DNA from: DASVVT01 sp036386415
GTDB taxonomy: Bacteria; Acidobacteriota; Blastocatellia; Pyrinomonadales; Pyrinomonadaceae
Assembly (NCBI GenBank): GCA_036386415.1
Contig: DASVVT010000015.1
Span: 62,001 to 126,000, forward strand
Reading direction: 5' to 3'
Length of the DNA stretch: 64,000 nt
The notes under the pieces are model-generated. The model had not been told where the DNA came from and ran no database searches. It saw nothing but the letters and a program-made list of their open reading frames with translations. Position 1 is the stretch's first letter; each line of letters opens with the position of its first letter. This document shows positions 8,336 through 16,637 of this stretch, piece by piece. Position numbers and translations under genes: made by a program.

Positions 8336-8568
8336 ACTGCCCAGGCGTCCTGAACCCAAAGTGTGTCTCGTGCACGGCTCTGATGGCCGACGCCAACTCG
8401 CGTGTACGAATAGAACCCAACGAAAGCGTCTCTTAGTGTTGTGTTTCGATGCGCCATCTTAGCAAAAAAATTCACCGTATTCTAGTCATGCACTAGGGTG
8501 ATAGGGCTTGTTTGGCCTGTTACAATTCAAAATCTTATTTCGAGAATGAGGCCGGAGAGAATGAGAAG

Positions 8569-8964
8569 GTGACGAAGGTAGGCGTAAATCAGACCGTCCT
8601 GGTGGTGGAAGATTTCGAGGATAACCGTTTTATGATGAGGCGTTTGCTGGAGATGAGCGGCTATCATGTGCTGGAAGCCATCAATGGCGAGGAAGCGGTC
8701 GAGATGGCAGAGCGCGAGCTGCCGGGCCTGATCCTGATGGATTTGAGCCTCCCCTTGCTGGACGGGCTCGCCGCCACGCGCCGCATACGCCAGCATGAGG
8801 CGCTGCGCAATGTGCCGATTGTGGCCGTCTCGGCTCACGATACAGCAGACTTTCACGCCGACGCCCTCGCCGCCGGATGCAATGATTACGTCACCAAACC
8901 GATAGATTTCGATCAACTGGAAGCGCTTTTAGGACGATTATTACCAAAAAATAGTAAGCAGTAA
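8569..8964 (+). CDS. Single-domain response regulator
   Basis: A 131-residue stand-alone receiver. Acidic residues near VVEDFEDN (12-19), phosphoacceptor D58 in LILMDLSLPLLDG, S86 in VAVSAH and K108 in YVTKPIDF are all in place. There is no output domain, so it acts by protein contact or in a phosphorelay, possibly with the histidine kinase two genes downstream. The GTG at 8569 follows GGAGAG; an upstream TTG at 8512 would add 19 residues without similarity. The gene is divergent from the kinase-like gene. Its TAA stop at 8962-8964 lies inside the left arm of the next inverted repeat. Confidence 0.88.
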   Translation: MTKVGVNQTVLVVEDFEDNRFMMRRLLEMSGYHVLEAINGEEAVEMAERELPGLILMDLSLPLLDGLAATRRIRQHEALRNVPIVAVSAHDTADFHADALAAGCNDYVTKPIDFDQLEALLGRLLPKNSKQ

Positions 8965-9019
8965 GCAGTGAGCTGTAAGCAGTTTGCTTTCTTCTACTGC
9001 TCACCGCTTACTGCTTACT
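8953..9019. repeat. Inverted repeat of the word GTAAGCA
   Basis: AGTAAGCAGTAAGCAGTGAGC (from 8953, given here as the left arm) faces a complementary run ending at 9019. It contains the stop codon of the receiver gene and ends 12 bases before the next start. Confidence 0.85.
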
Positions 9020-9031
9020 ATCTTTCTCCCA

Positions 9032-9550
9032 ATGCCCGAATACTTCACCAAGCTCATCAGGCAATATGAGGATGCCATCATCCGCGCGTGGATGGAGGAG
9101 ATGTATCGAGACAGGTGTGTCCAGTTGCCGGACATGCTCTCGTACGCGCAGCTCGTAGACCATTTCCCTGAGCTTTTGGAGGAACTGGCGCGCGCGCTCG
9201 ATGCAAACTCGAGCGATGCCGAGATCATCGAAGCGACACGGCGATTACGCTCGCACGCGCAGGTGCGCTTCCAGCAGGGGGCTTTGATCGACGAAGTGGC
9301 ACGCGAGTTGATGATCTTTCGTAGAGTCTTTAATGATTTTCTGTGGCGCGCGAGCGTTAGCGCCACCGAGGGAGACCTGTGGGAGTTGCGCGACGCGCTC
9401 AGGCGCGCAGACCGTCTCATTGACGAGATGATCGCGCAAGTGATCGTCGTTTATGCCTCTAGTGTGCGCCCGCCTGTCGAAACGCGGACGACAAATTGGC
9501 CGCCCCCGCGCCGTCGCCGCACGGATTTCCCGGAGAAGCGCCAGTCATGA
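9032..9550 (+). CDS. RsbRD-like sensor-domain protein
   Basis: A 172-residue, mostly helical protein. The pattern MPEYFTKLIRQYEDAIIRAW at the start, then LPDMLSYAQLVDHFPELLEEL and RFQQGALIDEVARELMIFRR, fits the N-terminal domain of RsbR-type stress sensors (RsbRD_N), which belongs to the globin-like helical folds. The last 25 residues are rich in Pro and Arg and probably unstructured. The ATG at 9032 follows the preceding hairpin; an earlier in-frame TTG would encode only the repeat. Its TGA overlaps the ATG of the large histidine kinase at 9547, so the two are translationally coupled and probably act together, with this protein as a sensing or adaptor subunit. Confidence 0.75.
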   Translation: MPEYFTKLIRQYEDAIIRAWMEEMYRDRCVQLPDMLSYAQLVDHFPELLEELARALDANSSDAEIIEATRRLRSHAQVRFQQGALIDEVARELMIFRRVFNDFLWRASVSATEGDLWELRDALRRADRLIDEMIAQVIVVYASSVRPPVETRTTNWPPPRRRRTDFPEKRQS

Positions 9551-11958
9551 AAGGGTCCAACAGGGGAACGCCATTTTTCCGCAGCGTGCGCGCCAAGCTT
9601 CTGGTGATGCTGGCCCTGCTGTCTCTACCCCTGCTCATCCTCAGCCTGCTTCAGCTAAACAACTACCGACGCAGCCTTGACGAACAGGCAGCGACCATCG
9701 CGCGCATCGAGACCGCAGCCGCCTCCGGCGCGCTCATCAACTGGCTCGAAGATCACCTCTCTTTTGTCACGGGGGGCGGCGGCGGGACGACGCGGCCGAC
9801 AGACGAAGCAGCCAACCTCTACTATCGTTTGCAACAGGCGACCAGCCCGAGCGCTGGCACGATCATCGTCGTCTTCGATGCGGAGGGGAGAGTCGTCCAG
9901 AACCCTTCGATGCCAGGGATTGTTCCCGTCCATGTGAAGGCTCCGGCGGATGTCGGGCGCGCAGAGTGGAATGATGGTATGGCACGCATGACGAGCGTCA
10001 GGCGCGTCGAGCCTTTCGGTTGGAGCGTGGTCGTCGGCGTGCCGCTCGCGGAGAACACGTTCGCAGGACAGTCCGTGCTGATCCTCGCCGCCACGTGGGC
10101 ATTAGCCCTCATCGCCTCGATCCTCATCGGCGTGTGGGCTGTCGGGCGCTTCACCAAGCCCCTGCGAAAACTGGCATCCTCGGCGTCCATGCTCGGCGGC
10201 GGACAACTTCAGGAGCGCGTCGCCGTCGAGACAGAAGACGAGGTCGGCGCGCTGGCCCAGAACTTCAACGTCATGGCCGCGCATCTGGAGACCAAGTTCA
10301 ATGAGGTGCAGACGCAGGGCGCGTTTATCGAGGAGGTTCTGAACGGACTGCCGCTCGGCGTCGCAGTCCTGGACGCTTCCCTGATCGTGCACAAAGCCAA
10401 CCAGACTTTCGCGCGCTTCGTCGGGCGCGATGCAGCGCAGATTGCGGGGCGCGGGCTCTACGAGGCGGCGGCAGGACTGGCCGTCTTAAGCGATGTCGTC
10501 GAAGATGTGCGGCGCACGCGCAAGCCCTTCGTCACCTACGGTCTGCCGCTCAGCCTCGTCGCGCGAAGCAAAAGGGAGGCGGGCGACGACGACGATGAGG
10601 CGGTCGTCGCAGGAGAGAGCGCAAACTTCTTTGACGTGACGATCTGGCCGACGAGCCCGCGCAGCGCCGTGCGCGGCGACCTCATCTTCATCATTTCTGA
10701 GGTCTCCAAGCGCGTGCGCGCAGAGAAGCTGGCGACCGCCGCGTTCGCCTCCGAGCGAACGCGCGCCGCAGAGCTTGAGAGCGTCATCAACCAGATGAAC
10801 GAGGGCGTCGTCATCATCGACCGCAACGCTTCCTACAGAACTAACCCGGCGGCGGCTGAGATCATGGGGCGCAAGCGGAGCGATTTCCGCGACGGGGCCG
10901 AGGCGTTGATCGCTGACTTCGCGCTCAGGGACATGGACGGCCATGAGCTTCAGCCTGAGCAGACGCCCCTCTGGCGTGCCCTTGAACGGCGCGAGAGCAT
11001 CTCCGGCGAGCAGTTGAAGATCGCGCGTGCGGACGGCGAGGTGCGTGTGGTGGCGATCAGCGCAACCCCGCTCACCGGCGAAGACGGAAAACAGGAGGGC
11101 GCGGTCGCCGTCTTCCGTGACATCACGGAAGAAGTGAAGCAGCACGACGAGCTGGTCTCCGCATACGACCGCCTGCGCGAGCATGATCGCTTGAAGTCGG
11201 CCTTCGTCTCCAACATCAGCCACGAGCTGCGCACGCCCTTAAACGTCATCATAGGGCTTTGCCAACTTCTCGAACGCGACCGCCAGTTGCCGCTCGCTCC
11301 GCTTCAGGGAGAGGCGGTCACGCGCATGGAGCGCAACGCGCGATCCCTGCTCGAACTCGTCAACGACCTGCTCGACTATTCGCGTCTGGAAGCGGGGCGC
11401 GCCGCCCTGCATCTTGAGAGCATCAACGTGGCGGAAGTCATACACGAGATCATAGAAGACTACGCCGGAGAGACCATGGACAAGCGCGTCACGTTGCGCG
11501 TGGAGGTTTTGCCCGAGCTGGGACAGGTCGTGACGGATCGGCACAAGCTTCAGCAGGTGCTCTCGAATCTGGTCGGCAACGCCGTTAAGTTCACCGCCGC
11601 AGGCTCCGTCACGGTTGAGGCCGGGCCGCTCGATGCCGAGCGCTGGTATCTGGAAGTGAGCGACACGGGCATCGGCATCTCAAGTGATGCGCTGACCTAC
11701 ATCTTCGACGAATTTCGCCAGGTCGATGATCGTCTCGCGCGCTCATACGGCGGGACAGGCCTGGGGCTCGCCATCACGCGCAAGATCGTCGAGCTGCTCG
11801 AAGGTGAGATCACCGTCCAGAGCGAGCCGAAAGAGGGCAGCCGCTTCCGTATCGTCTGGCCGCGCACCGTGCGCCAACGTACAGGCACGGGCTCGCTCGT
11901 CGAAAAGAGCGTCCCTGCTCCCGGTGAAACTCTCAAATGGCGCACGCGAGCGAGGTAG
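9547..11958 (+). CDS. Membrane histidine kinase with HAMP and PAS domains
   Basis: An 803-residue sensor kinase. A first membrane segment (about 15-35, LLVMLALLSLPLLILSL) and a second (about 177-199) bracket an extracytoplasmic sensor of dCache/dCACHE-like length. A HAMP domain follows (about 200-250), then two PAS-like regions (about 265-345 and 420-530). The dimerisation domain has SHELRTP with H559, and the ATPase domain carries an N-box (LSNLVGNAVKFT), DTGIGI and GGTGLGLAI. There is no attached receiver, so the partner is a separate regulator, possibly the single-domain receiver upstream. The start overlaps the stop of the RsbRD-like gene by ATGA. Confidence 0.93.
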   Translation: MKGSNRGTPFFRSVRAKLLVMLALLSLPLLILSLLQLNNYRRSLDEQAATIARIETAAASGALINWLEDHLSFVTGGGGGTTRPTDEAANLYYRLQQATSPSAGTIIVVFDAEGRVVQNPSMPGIVPVHVKAPADVGRAEWNDGMARMTSVRRVEPFGWSVVVGVPLAENTFAGQSVLILAATWALALIASILIGVWAVGRFTKPLRKLASSASMLGGGQLQERVAVETEDEVGALAQNFNVMAAHLETKFNEVQTQGAFIEEVLNGLPLGVAVLDASLIVHKANQTFARFVGRDAAQIAGRGLYEAAAGLAVLSDVVEDVRRTRKPFVTYGLPLSLVARSKREAGDDDDEAVVAGESANFFDVTIWPTSPRSAVRGDLIFIISEVSKRVRAEKLATAAFASERTRAAELESVINQMNEGVVIIDRNASYRTNPAAAEIMGRKRSDFRDGAEALIADFALRDMDGHELQPEQTPLWRALERRESISGEQLKIARADGEVRVVAISATPLTGEDGKQEGAVAVFRDITEEVKQHDELVSAYDRLREHDRLKSAFVSNISHELRTPLNVIIGLCQLLERDRQLPLAPLQGEAVTRMERNARSLLELVNDLLDYSRLEAGRAALHLESINVAEVIHEIIEDYAGETMDKRVTLRVEVLPELGQVVTDRHKLQQVLSNLVGNAVKFTAAGSVTVEAGPLDAERWYLEVSDTGIGISSDALTYIFDEFRQVDDRLARSYGGTGLGLAITRKIVELLEGEITVQSEPKEGSRFRIVWPRTVRQRTGTGSLVEKSVPAPGETLKWRTRAR

Positions 11959-11961
11959 GGC

Positions 11962-12086
11962 AACAGGAGACAGGAGACAGTAGTCAGTAGCCAGTAGGCG
12001 CTCCGCGTATCGGGCGCTGAAGCTTCCACCCTGATGATTCCGTAGCGAATGCTTTTCTACTGTCTCCTGTCTTCTGTCTCCTGTTA
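11962..12086. repeat. Inverted repeat of the word ACAGGAG
   Basis: AACAGGAGACAGGAGACAGT starts the left arm immediately after the kinase stop, and CTCCTGTCTTCTGTCTCCTG lies in the right arm ending near 12086. A side run of CAGTAG words lies between. It probably ends the kinase transcript. Confidence 0.83.
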
Positions 12087-12157
12087 TTCACTTGCAATCT
12101 TCCAGGTAGAGACTGAAAATCACAAATCTAAAATTTGAGACGGGGGAATGCCGCGCC

Positions 12158-12664
12158 ATGTCTAGCGCAACACAGAACACCACCGAGACGAATAGCTCAC
12201 GGCGCATGATATTTATAATAGTCGCTGCTATCTCAGTGCTGCTGATCGGAGGTCTCATCTACCTGGCGACGCGCCCGACGACCGGCGGCGCAGGCGAACA
12301 GCAGCGGCTCGAAGGCGGGATACGCGCGGGCACGCCGGAGTTTGAGCAATACCGCGAACGGATCATGCTCGACAAGCCGGAAGCGACGCAATCGGCACGC
12401 CCCATCGGCGACATAGTGATGAGACTCACATCTACCGTACGCAATTTCACAGGCCGTACCATCAACGGTCTGGAGATTCACGCGGCTGTGGTTGACTCTC
12501 AAGGTAATCCAGTCAAAGAGCGCACCGTCATCGTCGTCCCCACGCGCCAGCCCGAGATTGAGCCGAACAGGACGATGGAAGTCCCCGTCATGCTCGAAGG
12601 CATGAAGAAGGAGGATGACCGCGCCGACATCAAGATGGAAGTCACGGCTGTGAGGTTTAAATAA
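12158..12664 (+). CDS. Membrane-anchored protein of unknown function
   Basis: A 168-residue protein with one N-terminal membrane segment (about 17-37, MIFIIVAAISVLLIGGLIYL) and a soluble domain of about 120 residues that should face outside. The C-terminal part alternates short strands (VMRLTSTVRNFTGRTINGLE, then VVDSQGNPVKERTVIVVP), which suggests an Ig-like or FxLYD-type beta sandwich often found in envelope proteins. I do not recognise a named family with certainty. It stands alone between a kinase gene and DinB, which converges on it, and no operon context gives a function. Confidence 0.7.
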   Translation: MSSATQNTTETNSSRRMIFIIVAAISVLLIGGLIYLATRPTTGGAGEQQRLEGGIRAGTPEFEQYRERIMLDKPEATQSARPIGDIVMRLTSTVRNFTGRTINGLEIHAAVVDSQGNPVKERTVIVVPTRQPEIEPNRTMEVPVMLEGMKKEDDRADIKMEVTAVRFK

Positions 12665-12721
12665 TATAACGCTCGCCGTGAGGAATAGCCTGTCGGGCGA
12701 CAGCGCATGGGAAAAGCAATG

Positions 12722-13243
12722 CTACAAATAGCGCTCTTTGATGATTTTGATATGGCGTAGCTCGTGGCCGGCGATATGATATGCGGCGGCCCGAACACTC
12801 ATCACGTTTCCACTTACCACACCAACTCTGGTCAGCGCACTGCTCTCAAGGCCATTGAACAGAGAGATGGTAGAGTCTCGCACGGTCGCCAACTCTTCAA
12901 GAATATCTTTGATGTCTCGTTCATTCGCGCCTGAGTGAAGTGCGTAATCATCCTGCTCAAAGCCGGGTAGCTCCGTCTTATCATTTCGAGCAAACCGCAA
13001 TGCTCGATAGGCATAAATACGCTCGTCATCAATGATGTGGACGAGTATCTCTTTGATCGTCCACTTACCTTCGGCATAGCGATAGGCCAGTTTTTCTTCG
13101 GGCAACGAGAGAATGAAATCCTGTGTGGATTTTAAATTGTCCTTCAAATGCTTTAAGACAAGCCCATCGTCGGGCAACAACCCGATATACATGATGGTGT
13201 AGGGTGCGTATTCGCCCTCTTCGGGTTTCTCAATTCTTCTCAT
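12722..13243 (-). CDS. DinB-family putative metalloenzyme
   Basis: A 173-residue four-helix protein of the DinB/YfiT superfamily, whose members carry a metal site formed by three histidines. H51 or its neighbours in KWTIKEILVHIIDDERIYAYR and the C-terminal AAYHIAGHELRHIKII provide the expected histidines. Some members are thiol transferases for bacillithiol or mycothiol; others are damage-induced and of unknown role. This is unrelated to the DNA polymerase also called DinB. Its start overlaps the end of the racemase gene by 14 bases, so the two form an operon. Confidence 0.85.
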   Translation of the reverse strand: MRRIEKPEEGEYAPYTIMYIGLLPDDGLVLKHLKDNLKSTQDFILSLPEEKLAYRYAEGKWTIKEILVHIIDDERIYAYRALRFARNDKTELPGFEQDDYALHSGANERDIKDILEELATVRDSTISLFNGLESSALTRVGVVSGNVMSVRAAAYHIAGHELRHIKIIKERYL

Positions 13244-13988
13244 TGTTCATGCTCTCATTGTGGACGTTGATGTCTACACTGTTATCTTGCCTCGATAATA
13301 ATTCTGCGACGATACTTTTCACATGAATGCGCGTCGTATCTAAAAAGGGGACGCTGGCCGTGCCCGCTTCATCGCGCAAAATCAAAGGCAGTTCCGTCCC
13401 ACCTAAGATCAGCCCCTCAATAGCCTCCCGCACTTTCATTCGATCAACTATCTCCAGAAGGCGCTCACGCGTTTCAGGCAGAAATATGCCCGGCACCAGT
13501 TCATTCATGTACTTGTCATGAATGTACACCTGCTCTTCCTCATTGGGGAGGACGAGCGTCATTCCCACCCTGGAGAATAGCTCCGCGTAGAAACGCCCCT
13601 GCATCGTGAAACGTGTGCCGAAGAGACCGATTCTTTTCATCCCAAGGGCTTGAGCCTTCTGGCAAGTCGCTTTGACAATACTAATCAGTGGAATAGGTGA
13701 CTGGCGAGCGAGATCATCAAACACGATATGCGGTGTGTTGGCCGCCAGCACTCCGAAGTCTGCCCCCGCACGGGCAAGCCTGTGCAACTCGCCGACCAGA
13801 TACGCCGTCATCAACGCCAGCTCATTCGCCTCGATCAAATCCACTATCTTTTTCATATTGATGCTGTTGATGATGATCGAGGGATAGCTTCCGTCCCGTT
13901 TCTGCTCACGATAGGAGGCGATGATCAGGCGATAATACTCGATGGTTGATTCCGGCCCGATGCCGCCGATGATCCCGACTACTTTCAT
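13230..13988 (-). CDS. Asp/Glu racemase family protein lacking both catalytic cysteines
   Basis: A 252-residue protein clearly of the aspartate/glutamate racemase family: GIIGGIGPEST (residues 5-15), YYRLI, and GLFGTRFTM (121-129). The family uses two cysteines to move the alpha proton. At the first position the sequence reads LAANTPH (A83 in place of Cys) and at the second LGGTELPL (G197 in place of Cys). It is therefore unlikely to racemise by the usual two-base mechanism. It may be a related isomerase, an epimerase of other chemistry, or a binding protein. It heads a two-gene operon with the DinB-family gene. Confidence 0.85.
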   Translation of the reverse strand: MKVVGIIGGIGPESTIEYYRLIIASYREQKRDGSYPSIIINSINMKKIVDLIEANELALMTAYLVGELHRLARAGADFGVLAANTPHIVFDDLARQSPIPLISIVKATCQKAQALGMKRIGLFGTRFTMQGRFYAELFSRVGMTLVLPNEEEQVYIHDKYMNELVPGIFLPETRERLLEIVDRMKVREAIEGLILGGTELPLILRDEAGTASVPFLDTTRIHVKSIVAELLSRQDNSVDINVHNESMNNEKN

Positions 13989-14013
13989 CCAGAATTCTCC
14001 CGACTCTCTTCTT

Positions 14014-14688
14014 CTACTTTTGCCTTCTGACCGTCACGCCCGGAGGCGGGCTGAATGTGAAAGCGTCTGCGGGAGCGATAAAATTCTCGCGCACGTTCGT
14101 CAAAGCCACTTCCGAGATTGCGCCCGCTTCGTCCAGTAGTTTCACCTTCGAGATTCGTCCGTCCGTGTAGACTTCAAGGAGAATCTCGCGGAGGCCGTAA
14201 GCATTGCTTCGCGGAGCGAGGCGCAGCACGCGCACGTCCGTTGCACCGTCCTGAGCTACCAGCTCGACGGAGCGAAAGTCGCGCCGCAGGTTCGTTTGCC
14301 CGAGCAGAAAGAGAAATGGAAAGCGTGCATCCGAGACGGCATTCGTTTTGGCGTGGACGGCCTCGCGGTCGGCGGGTACATAGAACCAGACATCGCCGCC
14401 GTTGACGATGAAGAGCTTGCCCGGCTTGGGGTCGTACTCCCAGCGCATACGCCTCGGGCGTTGTAGAAAGAGGCGGCCACGCTCGCGCCTCGTGCGCGCG
14501 CCCGGTGCGCTGTACGTTTGCTCAAACTCAGCCGCCAGCCCGCGCATACGCCCGTAACGAGACTCGATGCGCCTGACCAGCAGCTCAAGCTCGCTCTGGC
14601 TTTGGGCAAGGCACAAGGAAAAAGTAAAAAGGCAAAAGTAAAGGCAGACGCAATTCAATGAAATCTTTAGAATTGGTTTCCGCCTCAC
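14014..14688 (-). CDS. lolA: LolA-like outer-membrane lipoprotein carrier
   Basis: A 224-residue secreted protein. After a signal peptide (residues 1 to about 28, ending SLCLAQS) comes the LolA fold: RYGRMRGLAAEFEQTYS, RRERGRLFLQRPRRMRWEY, then KLFIVNGGDVWFYVPADREA. LolA carries lipoproteins through the periplasm from the LolCDE transporter to the outer membrane. The start is GTG at 14688; no other in-frame start precedes the mature part. The whole signal sequence is translated from the arm of the adjacent inverted repeat (TTTTGCC/TTTTAC words). The gene follows an ABC export operon, which would fit a role in envelope export. Confidence 0.85.
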   Translation of the reverse strand: MRRKPILKISLNCVCLYFCLFTFSLCLAQSQSELELLVRRIESRYGRMRGLAAEFEQTYSAPGARTRRERGRLFLQRPRRMRWEYDPKPGKLFIVNGGDVWFYVPADREAVHAKTNAVSDARFPFLFLLGQTNLRRDFRSVELVAQDGATDVRVLRLAPRSNAYGLREILLEVYTDGRISKVKLLDEAGAISEVALTNVRENFIAPADAFTFSPPPGVTVRRQK

Positions 14689-14716
14689 TTTTGCCTTTTA
14701 CCTTCTGCTTTTTACT
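14619..14716. repeat. Inverted repeat of the word AAAAGGCAAAAGT, coding on one arm
   Basis: The left arm (14619-14640) and the right arm (14685-14716) are complementary runs of AAAAAGGCAAAAGT-like words. The right arm contains the stop codon of the ABC ATPase gene and the GTG start of lolA; the left arm encodes the core of the LolA signal peptide. The element at 30157-30256 uses the same word. Confidence 0.85.
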
Positions 14717-15656
14717 TGTCTGTCGTTTCGCGCACGAACAGCTCTTCGAGCGATTGCTTGACGGGCTGCACGGAGACGAGGAGGCCACCCGCGCGGCGTA
14801 TGGCTGCAAGCGCGGCATCGACATCCTTTTCGTCTGCGACTTCGATGCGCGCACCACCCGCCGTGGGGGCGACGCTCGATCCTTCCAGGAGAGGCAGCGC
14901 GCTCTTGATCGCTTCCGCTTCCGCTCCGGCGACAGTGATCTCCAGATGATGATTGTCACCTTCCAGCCTGCGCAACTCTTCGAGGCGACCCGTTTCGCTG
15001 AGCCGCCCGCTTTTGACAATCCCGACAGTGTCGCAGAGCACTTCGATGTCCGAGAGGATATGCGAGCACATGAAGACGGTTGTGCCGCGTGCGCGCAAAC
15101 CGGCGATCAGGTCGCGCACCTCGCGGCGTCCAATGGGGTCTAGGCCGCTCATCGGCTCGTCTAGGAAAACTATCTCGGGATCGTTGATGAGCGCCTGCGC
15201 CAGACCGACGCGCTGCAACATGCCCTTGGAGAATTTGCGTAGCTGCTTGTCCCAGTTCTTCTCGTCCAGATGCACGCGCGAGAGCATCCCGGAGGTGCGC
15301 CGCTTTCGCTCCGCGCGGTCATAGCCGAAAAGCTCTGCACAGTAGTCCAGAAACTCGCGCGCCGTCAGGTAGTCATAGAAGTAAGGGTTTTCCGGCAGGT
15401 AACCGATGCGCGCGTGCATCTGTATGTCGTTGATGTCGCGTCCGAGGATGCGCGCCCGCCCAGCGGTCGGATAGATGAGGCGCATCAGGAGCTTCAGCGT
15501 CGTCGTTTTCCCGGCGCCGTTTGCGCCGAGAAAGCCGAAGATTTGACCGCCTTCAACCTTCAGCGACAGGCCGTCGAGCGCACGCACACGACGCTTGCGC
15601 CAGAAGCCCACTTCGTAATCTTTCGTCAGGTTCTCTATCTCAACTATCGCAGACAT
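14712..15656 (-). CDS. ABC transporter ATP-binding protein
   Basis: A 314-residue ATPase. Walker A is GANGAGKTT (residues about 44-52), the signature region reads FSKGMLQRVGLAQ (142-154) and Walker B is IVFLDEPMSGLDP (161-173). The C-terminal 80 residues are of the extended type seen in ABC-2 exporters. It pairs with the permease at 16634-17536. Order on the minus strand is permease, TPR protein, ATPase, LolA, with gaps of -4, 18 and 23 bases, so this is one operon. Cargo is unknown. The last codons and stop lie in a repeat arm. Confidence 0.93.
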   Translation of the reverse strand: MSAIVEIENLTKDYEVGFWRKRRVRALDGLSLKVEGGQIFGFLGANGAGKTTTLKLLMRLIYPTAGRARILGRDINDIQMHARIGYLPENPYFYDYLTAREFLDYCAELFGYDRAERKRRTSGMLSRVHLDEKNWDKQLRKFSKGMLQRVGLAQALINDPEIVFLDEPMSGLDPIGRREVRDLIAGLRARGTTVFMCSHILSDIEVLCDTVGIVKSGRLSETGRLEELRRLEGDNHHLEITVAGAEAEAIKSALPLLEGSSVAPTAGGARIEVADEKDVDAALAAIRRAGGLLVSVQPVKQSLEELFVRETTDK

Positions 15657-15674
15657 GATCTTAAAGTTTAGCCC

Positions 15675-16637
15675 CTATCTATACGGCACTTTGGAGGCGC
15701 GCCAATCCAAATCCACATCGCAGCCTTCTTTGACCAGAAGGTAGGGCGTGTTCGACGGGTCGAGCGGCGCGCCTGTAGATGGATCGACCCTGAGACGCAC
15801 GGCGCGCAAGGCGGGCGCAACTTCGCGCCAGGACGAGGCGCAACGCCCAAGACGCGCGCGGTAGTCTTCGAGCACGCGGCGAATCACTTCACGTTCGTCC
15901 AGCGAATCGAGTCGCATCAAGTAAAGCTCGGCCATCGTTCTGGTCTGTTCATCATCCGCCTCCTCGTACATGCGCGAGTACATCTCACGCGCCGTGGCGC
16001 GGCTTCCGCCCTCGTCGGCCATGCGCGCACCCATCGCTTTCATCCATGCGGGCGCGCCCTGTATTTGTGCCCCATCGCCGTAAGCCTTGCCCGCCAGCTC
16101 ATACTGCCCTCGCTTCCAGTAGATGTAGCCCAGATGGTGATAGAGACGCCAGAGGGACGGGTTGGCTGCGATGCCCTTCTGTAGCAGCGCGATGGCCTCC
16201 TCGCTCCCACGCTCACCGGTTGCCGGAAGGATCACCGCGCCGTATTCGTAGACGGCTGAGAACTGCGGATCGAGTGTCGTCGCAATGTCCAGAAGCTGCG
16301 CCAGTTGCTTCAGATCGAGCGAGCGCAGGTCTGTATTCATGCCGCCGCCTGCAATGACCTTCTTCCCCATGTATTGCAGAGCGCGCATCCAGTACCAGTC
16401 AGCGACGAGACCGTTGAAGCTGAGGCTCATGCGTCTGGCCGCCCCGCCCGTGACGTAAAGCTGCTCTTCTTCGACCGCCGGATCAGGCAAAGCTTGGCGT
16501 GCACCCTCCATCCAACGCGATAGCATGACGACAGAGGCGAGTCCGAGCAAGATGACTAGAGACAGCAGTAGCGTCTGCCCGTGACGATGAGTACGAGGCT
16601 CTATCCGTGGGTCTGTCTGTGGTCGTGTGTCTATCAT
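15675..16637 (-). CDS. Membrane-anchored TPR protein of an ABC export operon
   Basis: A 320-residue protein with one N-terminal membrane segment (about 22-41, TLLLSLVILLGLASVVML) and an outward domain. Helical repeats follow from residue 110 (LLDIATTLDPQFSAVYEYG, EEAIALLQKGIAANPSLWRL, LGYIYWKRGQYELAGKAY) and read as about three to four TPR units. The conserved MSLSFNGLVADWYWMRALQY at 70-90 marks a family often found beside ABC-2 exporters in Acidobacteriota-like genomes (from memory). The start overlaps the permease gene by four bases. A role in assembling or gating the exporter is inference. Confidence 0.8.
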   Translation of the reverse strand: MIDTRPQTDPRIEPRTHRHGQTLLLSLVILLGLASVVMLSRWMEGARQALPDPAVEEEQLYVTGGAARRMSLSFNGLVADWYWMRALQYMGKKVIAGGGMNTDLRSLDLKQLAQLLDIATTLDPQFSAVYEYGAVILPATGERGSEEAIALLQKGIAANPSLWRLYHHLGYIYWKRGQYELAGKAYGDGAQIQGAPAWMKAMGARMADEGGSRATAREMYSRMYEEADDEQTRTMAELYLMRLDSLDEREVIRRVLEDYRARLGRCASSWREVAPALRAVRLRVDPSTGAPLDPSNTPYLLVKEGCDVDLDWRASKVPYR

